Origin: Euzebyaceae bacterium
GTDB lineage: Bacteria > Actinomycetota > Nitriliruptoria > Euzebyales > Egibacteraceae
DNA length: 9,387 bases
Direction: 5' to 3'
Assembly: GCA_013696915.1 (NCBI GenBank)
Contig: JACCXR010000077.1
Coordinates: 1-9,387, forward strand
The notes under the pieces are model-generated. The model saw only the letters and a list, made by a program, of their open reading frames with translations, was not told where the DNA came from and searched no databases. Shown here in pieces: positions 1 to 5,310 of the stretch. The number at the start of each line of letters is the position of its first letter. Positions within the stretch are counted from its first letter, which is position 1. A program made the position numbers and the translations under genes.

Positions 1-782
1 ACATGGACGAGCATGCGGTCGCCGGCCTCGTGCCCGTAGGAGTCGTTCACGTCCTTGAGGTTGTCGACATAGCAGACGACGAGGGACACCGGCCGCGCCC
101 GCTCGTCCTCCCGTGCGGCACCCGCCAGCGCGTCGGAGAGCCGTTCCTCGAAGCCCCGTCGGTTCAACAGGCCGGTCAGGCCGTCGTCGTAGGCGTAGCC
201 CGCGAGTCTCGTCATGTGCTCGGCTTCGGTGACCCCGGCCGCGACGTGCTCCGCGACCGTGCCGAGGAGCCCCAGGTGGTCGCCCGTGAACCGCCTCGCC
301 CCGGGAGCCGTGCTGACCCAGAGCTCCCCCCAGACCTGGTCGCCCACCACGATCGGCATCGAGGCGGCCGACTCCCTGCCGAGCCGGTTGAGCACGGCCC
401 GGTCCTCCGGGCTGGTCGAGGGGTCGTCGATGGAGAACAGCCGCGGTTCGGCCGCCTTCAGCGACGCGGCCACGTTGGGGTAGTCGCTCAGGACGTGCCG
501 TTCGTCGGTGGGCCGGTGCTCCTCGGACGGGTCGATCTCACCCACGTTGACGATGGTCTGGAGTTCGTCACGTTCGTGATCGAGCCGGCTGATGGACACC
601 GACGAGGCGCCGAGCGCCCGGCAGGCCTCTTCGGCGGTCAGCGCAAGGAAGTCCTCGAACTGACGGCTGGCCGCGACCGCCGCGGCGATGGTCATGAGCG
701 AGCGCAGCTGCCCTCCGACGCGGGACTCCAGAATGCCGTCCTCCATCTCCGGGGGATCCGGGGCGCCCGCGTCGGGGCTCAT
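1..782 (-). CDS. GAF-GGDEF domain protein, C-terminus outside window
   Basis: Read on the minus strand from ATG at 782, giving 260 visible residues; the frame is open to the left edge, so the C-terminal half of the GGDEF domain is missing here. Residues about 30-190 look like a GAF sensor domain (AACR-type helix, then SMPIVVGDQVWGELWV near 141-156). A linker follows, then the start of a GGDEF domain with DDGLTGLLNRRGF (199-211), the K243-x-x-N246-D247 nucleotide-site residues and YGHEAGD (249-255). The GGDEF signature itself lies outside the window. The first Asp of the usual D-x-D-x-F-K metal site is Tyr238 (CYVDNLK), so cyclase activity is doubtful; it may be a degenerate GGDEF sensor. No membrane segment or signal peptide is visible in the N-terminus, so it is probably cytosolic. 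An in-frame GTG at 803, preceded by AGGA, is an alternative start. Confidence 0.85.
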   Translation of the reverse strand, partial: MSPDAGAPDPPEMEDGILESRVGGQLRSLMTIAAAVAASRQFEDFLALTAEEACRALGASSVSISRLDHERDELQTIVNVGEIDPSEEHRPTDERHVLSDYPNVAASLKAAEPRLFSIDDPSTSPEDRAVLNRLGRESAASMPIVVGDQVWGELWVSTAPGARRFTGDHLGLLGTVAEHVAAGVTEAEHMTRLAGYAYDDGLTGLLNRRGFEERLSDALAGAAREDERARPVSLVVCYVDNLKDVNDSYGHEAGDRMLVH

Positions 783-990
783 CGCCCCGCCCTCGTCGTG
801 CACCGGTCCCGATCCTGTCGGCGCCGCGACCGCCCCGCCCGGGCGCGCGTCCGTGGCTGGCGGCCGGCATCGTCCCATGCCACCGCGGCCTGGGATCGGC
901 CGTTCCGGCCTCCCCCTGGGACATCGTGCCGCCTCGCGCCGGGCACGCGCATGGCCACGATTGATGAAGATGGCGCGTCCACGGGCGGAC

Positions 991-1012
991 GGCCGGGGTT
1001 CGACCCCGGGCC
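991..1012. other. Strong GC hairpin upstream of the small 64-aa gene
   Basis: CCGGGG (993-998) pairs with CCCCGG (1004-1009) around a TTCGA loop, and GG 991-992 can pair with CC 1011-1012 across a one-base bulge. It lies about 45 bases before the ATG at 1058, in the 275-base gap between the divergent genes starting at 782 and 1058. It could be a 5' leader hairpin or an operator. No U tract follows, and I see no clear promoter boxes in this gap. Confidence 0.35.
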
Positions 1013-1057
1013 GACGGGAGACAACCGCTCCCGACGCGGCGTCGAACAGGAGGACAC

Positions 1058-1252
1058 ATGCAGATCGAGCGGAGCGCGATCGTCCGGCTCCTGCAGGAGG
1101 ACGGGCACCCGGATCGCGCCCAGGCCGCGGAGCGCGACCTGCCGGAGCGGCTCGACCACGAACGGGACGCCGCACTGCTGGAGGCGTACGGCCTCGACCC
1201 GCAGAGCGTGCTGCTGCGCTTCACCAGGGGACGGGGGACGCTCGGCATGTGA
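1058..1252 (+). CDS. Small hypothetical protein, 64 aa
   Basis: The ATG at 1058 is preceded by a perfect AGGAGG with 5-base spacing, which supports this start strongly. The product is a 64-residue, charged, probably helical cytosolic protein starting MQIERSAIVRLLQEDG and ending GRGTLGM. It has no Cys, no signal peptide and no membrane segment. The middle part pairs acidic/basic helix (AAERDLPERLDHERDAALLE) with a short LDPQSVLLRF end. The style, a helix of the form I-x-x-LL-x-x-x-G followed by A-E-x-x-LP and then LL-x-x-G-x-DP, resembles small conserved actinobacterial proteins of unknown function, but I cannot name a family. It converges with the histidine kinase gene; only 14 bases separate the two stop codons, with no obvious terminator between them. 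Function unknown. Confidence 0.72.
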   Translation: MQIERSAIVRLLQEDGHPDRAQAAERDLPERLDHERDAALLEAYGLDPQSVLLRFTRGRGTLGM

Positions 1253-1266
1253 CCGCTCGCGACACC

Positions 1267-2673
1267 TCATCGTGCGACCTGGTGACCGGATGCCGGAGAG
1301 CCGTCCCGGACCTCCGCCCGGCGGAGCTTCGCCCCGAAGGACGCGCCTCCAGCCTCGTCGCGCTCGTACCACAGGTGGCCCCCCTGGGCCTCGACGAGCT
1401 GGCGGGCGATTGCCAGCCCGAGGCCGGTGCCCTGCGCGGTGCGCGACATCCCCTTGCTGGCCTGGCTGAACTTTTCGAAGAGCCGGGGAACGAAGTCGTC
1501 CGGGACGCCAGGGCCGCGGTCGCGGACGCGGATCTCGACCCATCCGTCGGCGACCGTCGCGTCGACCCGCACGGGCGGCGCCCCGTACTTCAGGGCATTC
1601 GACAGGTAGTTCGTCAAGACCTGGACCAGGCGATCGTCGTCAGCCCACACGTGCAGGCCGCTCGGGCACGACCACTCGATGCTGCCCGCCGGAAGTGCGG
1701 TCCCGCTGACGACCCCGACCGCTTCTTCGATGGCCGCGCACACCCGGACCGGGCGAAGCTCCAAGTCCAGCGCGCCCGCCTGCGCCGACGACAGCGTCAA
1801 CAGGTCCTCGACCAGCGCCTGGAGCCGCTTGCCGTGGCGGCTTATCCACTGGACCGACTCGAGCTTGCGCCCGTCGGGGACGGCGTCCCAGCGTTCGCTG
1901 AGCATGGTCGCGTAGCCGACGATCGTGGTCAGCGGTGTCCGCAGCTCGTGGTTCGTCATCGCGAGGAAGTCGTCCTTGACCTCGTTCGCGGCGGCGAGCC
2001 GCCGGTTCGTGGCCGCGAGCTCGGCCGCGTAGCGCTCGGTGGACGCGGTCGCGCGTTCGAGTTCCTCCCGGTCCCGCACCAGGCTCGACGCCATCGCCCC
2101 GGCGACCCACGCGATGATGACGCCGATGCCCATGCGAAACGAGATCGACGTCGCCAGGAAGTTGTTGCCGTACTGGAGCATGCCGAACAGTTCGCGGAGC
2201 ACGTACAGACCGGTGGCGACCGCCATGACCCCCAGGGCGCCCCGCAGCTGGAAGCGGGTCGCGCCCTCCAGCGGCAGGACGTACACCAGCGCCCACATCG
2301 CGGTGTCGGCGTCGAAGGTGTAGACGAACACCAGGCCCATCACCACGACGAGGTCGAGCACGAGGGATCCCAGGGACAGCCGGCGTGCGCTGGCAAGGGT
2401 GGCCGTGCGGCGGATGAGGGCCCAGAGCACGACGTTGCCCACGGCCATCAGACCGACGAGACCGAGTGCGGCCTGGAACAGGCCCGGCGGGTACGGCTGG
2501 TAGTAGGTCAGGACCTGGAGCAGGCCGAAGGGTACGGCGGCCCACCGGATGCGCACGAGCGTCCGCTCCGGACGCAGGGCGCGGGTCAGCAGCGTCGCCG
2601 AGGCCCCCCGGGGTGTCGGGCGCCGCTCCGCCGGGGGGGCCTCGACGGGGTCGTCTCTCGGTCTCAGTCTCAC
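1267..2673 (-). CDS. Membrane-bound sensor histidine kinase (orphan)
   Basis: From GTG at 2673 the product is 468 aa. Residues about 43-200 hold six hydrophobic segments (near 43-59, 65-87, 101-121, 125-137, 144-166 and 178-199) with almost no extracytoplasmic loop, so it probably senses within the membrane. A charged coiled-coil helix (200-230) leads to the dimerisation/phosphoacceptor domain with NHELRTPLT, phospho-acceptor His242. The ATPase domain has the N box NYLSNALKYG (near 355-364), the G1 box DRGPGVP (near 385), the F box LFEKF and the G2 box GTGLGLA (near 415). All catalytic motifs look intact. No response regulator is encoded beside it. The start is uncertain: GTG 2556 (429 aa) has a better GGAG spacing of 9 bases, while third-position G/C bias continues upstream to about 2655 and favours 2673. 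The gene is divergent from the acidic-peptide cassette. Confidence 0.93.
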   Translation of the reverse strand: MRLRPRDDPVEAPPAERRPTPRGASATLLTRALRPERTLVRIRWAAVPFGLLQVLTYYQPYPPGLFQAALGLVGLMAVGNVVLWALIRRTATLASARRLSLGSLVLDLVVVMGLVFVYTFDADTAMWALVYVLPLEGATRFQLRGALGVMAVATGLYVLRELFGMLQYGNNFLATSISFRMGIGVIIAWVAGAMASSLVRDREELERATASTERYAAELAATNRRLAAANEVKDDFLAMTNHELRTPLTTIVGYATMLSERWDAVPDGRKLESVQWISRHGKRLQALVEDLLTLSSAQAGALDLELRPVRVCAAIEEAVGVVSGTALPAGSIEWSCPSGLHVWADDDRLVQVLTNYLSNALKYGAPPVRVDATVADGWVEIRVRDRGPGVPDDFVPRLFEKFSQASKGMSRTAQGTGLGLAIARQLVEAQGGHLWYERDEAGGASFGAKLRRAEVRDGSPASGHQVAR

Positions 2674-2690
2674 ACCCTCAGTCTCACACC
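2663..2690. repeat. Perfect 14-bp tandem direct repeat
   Basis: CTCAGTCTCACACC occurs twice back to back (2663-2676 and 2677-2690) with no mismatch. It lies between the divergent kinase and acidic-peptide genes, overlapping the candidate kinase GTG start at 2673 (or wholly upstream of it if 2556 is the true start). A tandem heptamer-like or 14-bp repeat here could be a binding site for a dimeric regulator, or simply a recent duplication. The remaining gap to 2860 shows G/C-rich inverted repeats (GCGGCC 2778-2783 with GGCCGC 2796-2801; GCAACG 2773-2778 with CGTTGC 2820-2825) but no convincing -10/-35 pair. Confidence 0.6.
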
Positions 2691-2860
2691 TGCCCTCAAC
2701 TCCCCGGCGAGCCCCGACCCTGGCTGGGGTCCGACGTCGTGAACCTGAGTGTGGGGATCGTCGGAGGCGGATGCAACGCGGCCGGGGCCCGCGGTGGCCG
2801 CCCCCCGTCCGAGACGGTACGTTGCGCTTCCCATCCGCTCGCGCCGCCAAGGGAGACACC

Positions 2861-3103
2861 GTGACCACCGAGACCCCCCTGCACCTGTCGGACGACGACA
2901 TCGAGACCGTGCCCACGACGGCAACCGATCCCATCGAGGCGAGCGACGGCCTCGCCGACGCCGACGGCGCGGACGCCGACGGATCCGACGGATCCGACGG
3001 GGACGGCTCGGACGCCGACGGCTCCGACGGCGACGCGACCGACACCACCGACGGCGACGCCACCGACGGCGACGCGACCGACGGCGACGCGACCGAGACC
3101 TAG
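2861..3103 (+). CDS. Asp/Gly-rich repeat peptide, candidate RiPP precursor
   Basis: GTG at 2861 has AGGGAG 6 bases upstream. The 80-aa product holds 23 Asp and 4 Glu, with no Lys, Arg, Cys or aromatic residue and a single His (H8). Residues 1-32 form a leader-like segment (MTTETPLHLSDDDIETV, then Thr/Ala/Pro-rich). Residues 33-78 are a run of mostly five-residue units of form D-[AG]-D-[GA]-[AST]: DADGA, DADGS, DGS, DGDGS, DADGS, DGDAT, DTT and three more DGDAT, ending ET. There is no signal peptide. The gene is followed 44 bases later by a JmjC-type oxygenase and then an iron-sulphur protein, so I read it as a substrate or precursor peptide whose Asp-rich C-terminal part is modified. Third codon positions are almost all G/C, which supports real coding. 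Alternatives: an acidic calcium- or metal-binding peptide, or an acidic regulatory or chaperone-like tail protein. Confidence 0.75.
   Translation: MTTETPLHLSDDDIETVPTTATDPIEASDGLADADGADADGSDGSDGDGSDADGSDGDATDTTDGDATDGDATDGDATET
3026..3094 (+). repeat. Four 15-bp coding repeats (DGDAT) in the acidic peptide gene
   Basis: GACGGCGACGCSACC occurs at 3026-3040, 3050-3064, 3065-3079 and 3080-3094. Copies one and two are separated by a 9-base GACACCACC (DTT). Copies differ at one third-codon base only, so the amino-acid repeat is exact. Near-identical DNA makes copy-number change by slippage or recombination likely between strains. Confidence 0.9.
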
Positions 3104-3107
3104 AGAC

Positions 3108-3160
3108 CTGGGTCACCAGCGCTCCGCTCCCAAGCTCGCGTCGCTTCTTGAGTGACCCAG
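3108..3160 (+). promoter_or_regulatory. 9-bp inverted repeat spanning the peptide-oxygenase gap
   Basis: CTGGGTCAC (3108-3116) is perfectly complementary to GTGACCCAG (3152-3160), with a 35-base loop. The stem begins 4 bases after the peptide stop codon. The loop contains the proposed TTG start of the oxygenase (3148), so a folded transcript could limit oxygenase translation or slow polymerase, keeping peptide in excess over enzyme. No U tract follows the stem, so a simple intrinsic terminator is unlikely. The two 9-mers could instead be a spaced protein-binding site. Confidence 0.5.
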
Positions 3161-4326
3161 CCCCCTGGCGCCCGCCCTCGCCCGGCGACCGGGGGAGCCT
3201 GGCCCGCTGCGTCGGGGACCCCGACGCCTTTTTGAGCGCGTGTTGGGCGACCGCGGCGCATCTGCGTCGCGGAGAGGACTACAGCGACCTCCTCGCGCCG
3301 GCGGACGTCGATCATCTCCTGTCGTCGACGGCCATGCGGTACCCGGCGTTCCGCGTCGTGAAGGACGGCCGGACGCTGCCCGCCTCGGCGTGCGTCCGGT
3401 CGGCGCGGGTCGGCTCCAAGCCGCTGACGGACCTGATCGACGTCGCCCGGGTCCTCGAACAGTTCGCCGGTGGGGCCACGATCGTGCTCCAGGGCCTGCA
3501 CCGGTACTGGCAGCCGGTCACGCGCTTCTGCCTGGATCTCGAGCGGTCGCTGACCCATCCCGTCCAGGCCAACGCCTACGTCACACCGCCCGTCTCCCAG
3601 GGGCTGCGGGTGCACGCCGACCCGCACGACGTCTTCGCGCTCCAGACGCACGGCCACAAGCAGTGGGTCGTCCATGCCGACGGCGCGGACGCACCCGCCA
3701 CTCTCGACGTGCGCCTGGAGGCGGGGGATGCCCTCTACCTGCCCTGCGGCATGGCGCACGCGGCGAGGACCGTTGACGCCCCGTCGATCCACCTGACCAT
3801 CGGCGTCCGCCCGGCGACGTGGGCGGACGCGCTGCGACCGCTGCTGGGCGCGGTCCTGGACGATTCGGCGCTCGGCGAGGCGCTGCCGCCCGGCTACGCC
3901 GCCGATCCCGCCGGGCTGGCCCCGGCGTTGGCCGAGCGGATCCGGCAGGTCGCCGACCGGATCGCCGGTGCGGCGTCGGCGCCGCTCGCCGACGCCGCAG
4001 CGGCCCGCTTCTGGGCGAAGCGGACGCCGCAGCTCGCCGGGCAGCTCGTCCAGCTGCTGGACCTCGACGCGCTGGACGACGACTCGGTGCTGGAGCGCCG
4101 CGCCGACGCGCGGCTGTCGATCCGGCGTTTCGACGGCCGGGTGGTCGCGGACCTCGGTGACCGGCAGCTGCGCATGCCCGCCGAACTGGAGCCGGCGCTG
4201 CGGATGATCGCGGCGTTCCCCCGGCTGCGGGTGGGCGATCTGCGCGCCCACCTCGACGAGCGGAGCCGCCTCGTGCTGGTCAGGCGGCTCGTGCGCGAGG
4301 CGCTGCTCCTGGTGGTCCGTGACTGA
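3148..4326 (+). CDS. JmjC/cupin-4 Fe(II)/2-oxoglutarate protein oxygenase
   Basis: The product is 392 aa from the proposed TTG (MSDPAPWRPP). An N-terminal helix with DPDAFLSACW (24-33) leads to a JmjC double-stranded beta-helix. ANAYVTPPVSQG (141-152) precedes the iron site H156-x-D158, the second metal His is H204 in GDALYLPCGMAHAA, and K171 in HGHKQWVV matches the usual 2-oxoglutarate-binding Lys. This layout matches the YcfD/MINA53/NO66 ribosomal-oxygenase group, which hydroxylates protein side chains. The C-terminal ~130 residues resemble the winged-helix region of that group (LRMPAELEPALRMIAAFP, then RLVREALLL), a possible docking site for a peptide. The start is the weak point: the frame is open far upstream through the acidic-peptide gene, but there it reads as Arg-only shadow. 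TTG 3148 is the best in-frame start after that gene, though it lacks a good Shine-Dalgarno. The adjacent acidic peptide is the natural candidate substrate (inference). Confidence 0.88.
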   Translation: MSDPAPWRPPSPGDRGSLARCVGDPDAFLSACWATAAHLRRGEDYSDLLAPADVDHLLSSTAMRYPAFRVVKDGRTLPASACVRSARVGSKPLTDLIDVARVLEQFAGGATIVLQGLHRYWQPVTRFCLDLERSLTHPVQANAYVTPPVSQGLRVHADPHDVFALQTHGHKQWVVHADGADAPATLDVRLEAGDALYLPCGMAHAARTVDAPSIHLTIGVRPATWADALRPLLGAVLDDSALGEALPPGYAADPAGLAPALAERIRQVADRIAGAASAPLADAAAARFWAKRTPQLAGQLVQLLDLDALDDDSVLERRADARLSIRRFDGRVVADLGDRQLRMPAELEPALRMIAAFPRLRVGDLRAHLDERSRLVLVRRLVREALLLVVRD

Positions 4327-5221
4327 ACGCTTCAGCTGCTCGCGGGCGTCCCTGGCCGCTGCAGAGCCGCTGTTCGCCACGGCCTCCTCGGTGCAGCGGT
4401 GGATCCTCGTCGAGCAGCCGGGTCCGTGGGGCCGCGACGCCGTCGCCGAGAGCCAGCTGCCACCCACGGTCGCTTCCGCCCTGGCGGCCACGGCCCGGCG
4501 CGCAGGGGCGCGGGTGCTGCTCGTCCGCCGTCACGGGCGCTACGCCCCCGTCGGGCGGACGTGTTACGCGGCGCTGACCACCACGGGCTCGAGCTGGGTG
4601 GAGGAGTTCAGGGTCGAACAGCCGGAGGATCTGCTCGACCTCGACTTCGCACCACTGGGGCGGGGGGCGTCGCTCGGCGGCCGGCGACTGGAGCACCCGC
4701 TCTACCTCGTCTGCACGAACGGCCGTCACGACCCGTGCTGCGCCGAGTTCGGCCGGCCGTTGGCCGCTGTGCTCGCCGGCGCCTTCCCCGACCGGGTGTG
4801 GGAGGCCTCCCACTTCGGCGGTGACCGGTTCGCCGGCAACCTCGTCTGCCTGCCGCAGGGCCTGTATTACGGCCACGTGGGCCCCGAGGACGGCCCGCGC
4901 ATCGTCGCCCGGAACGAGCGGGGCCTGCTCGACCTGGACCATCTCCGCGGACGGTCGTGCTACTCCTTCGCGGTCCAGGCGGCGGACCACCTCGCCCGCC
5001 GGCGACTCGGGCTGACCGGGATCGACGACCTCGTCGCGGTCGGCTCGACCGGCCTCGGCGCGGGCCGGACGCTGGTGACCTTCGACGCCGCCGCCGGCGG
5101 GCGCTACCTTGTCGAGGTGGAGAGTCGGCCGTCAGGGGAACCGGCCCGGCTCACCTGCCACGGCGGCCCGTCCTGTCCGCCGCGGCACCGCCTGCTCAAT
5201 CTCGACCACCGCGAGGACTGA
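4319..5221 (+). CDS. Sucrase/ferredoxin-like thioredoxin-fold [2Fe-2S] protein
   Basis: GTG at 4319 overlaps the oxygenase stop by 8 bases, implying translational coupling. The product is 300 aa and cytosolic. It matches the Suc_Fer-like family: VCTNGRHDPCC (131-141) supplies C132 and C140/C141 on a C-x7-C spacing, followed by SHFGGDRFAGNLVCLPQGLYYG (starting at 164) and a C-terminal CHGGPSC (280-286). Yeast Apd1 and its relatives carry a [2Fe-2S] cluster held by two Cys and two His of an H-x3-H motif; here the second His position is Asp169 (H165-x3-D169). The likely role is electron transfer, plausibly to the neighbouring iron oxygenase, for example to re-reduce iron. This pairing is inferred from operon structure only. 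A sucrose-related role, as the old family name suggests, has no support here. It is the last gene of the cassette. Confidence 0.9.
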   Translation: MTERFSCSRASLAAAEPLFATASSVQRWILVEQPGPWGRDAVAESQLPPTVASALAATARRAGARVLLVRRHGRYAPVGRTCYAALTTTGSSWVEEFRVEQPEDLLDLDFAPLGRGASLGGRRLEHPLYLVCTNGRHDPCCAEFGRPLAAVLAGAFPDRVWEASHFGGDRFAGNLVCLPQGLYYGHVGPEDGPRIVARNERGLLDLDHLRGRSCYSFAVQAADHLARRRLGLTGIDDLVAVGSTGLGAGRTLVTFDAAAGGRYLVEVESRPSGEPARLTCHGGPSCPPRHRLLNLDHRED

Positions 5222-5226
5222 ACCGT

Positions 5227-5255
5227 GAATCGCCGAGGCTCGTCCGAGGCGATTC
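5227..5255. terminator. Hairpin between converging genes, likely bidirectional terminator
   Basis: GAATCGCC (5227-5234) and GGCGATTC (5248-5255) form a perfect 8-bp stem with a 13-base loop. It starts 5 bases after the stop of the iron-sulphur protein gene and lies before the stop of the converging diguanylate cyclase gene at 5311. There is no U tract on either side, as is common for actinobacterial hairpin terminators. Confidence 0.6.
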
Positions 5256-5310
5256 TCCTGACCTCGTTGGTGGCGGTGGCGCAGCGACCGCCCATGGGAT
5301 GCTGACCCGC

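Noticed and set aside
991..1012. tRNA-like T arm (GGTTCGACCC) suggesting a tRNA gene
   Set aside because: With TTCGACC as the loop the stem mismatches at its third pair, and no acceptor, D or anticodon arms are found around it. It is better read as a plain GC hairpin.
3..1469. Long plus-strand open frame (488 codons), and the long plus-strand frame at 688-2742
   Set aside because: Both lie opposite the GAF-GGDEF and kinase genes, whose minus-strand products show complete family motifs; the plus frames give no recognisable domains and are GC-driven shadows.
2773..2825. Nested inverted repeats GCAACG/CGTTGC and GCGGCC/GGCCGC as a riboswitch before the acidic peptide gene
   Set aside because: The stems are 6 bp and widely spaced; no known riboswitch core is recognisable, so only the repeats themselves are noted.
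2749..3147. N-terminal extension of the oxygenase frame upstream of 3148
   Set aside because: Here the frame reads as an Arg-rich shadow of the Asp-rich peptide gene, which has its own start, ribosome binding site and stop.
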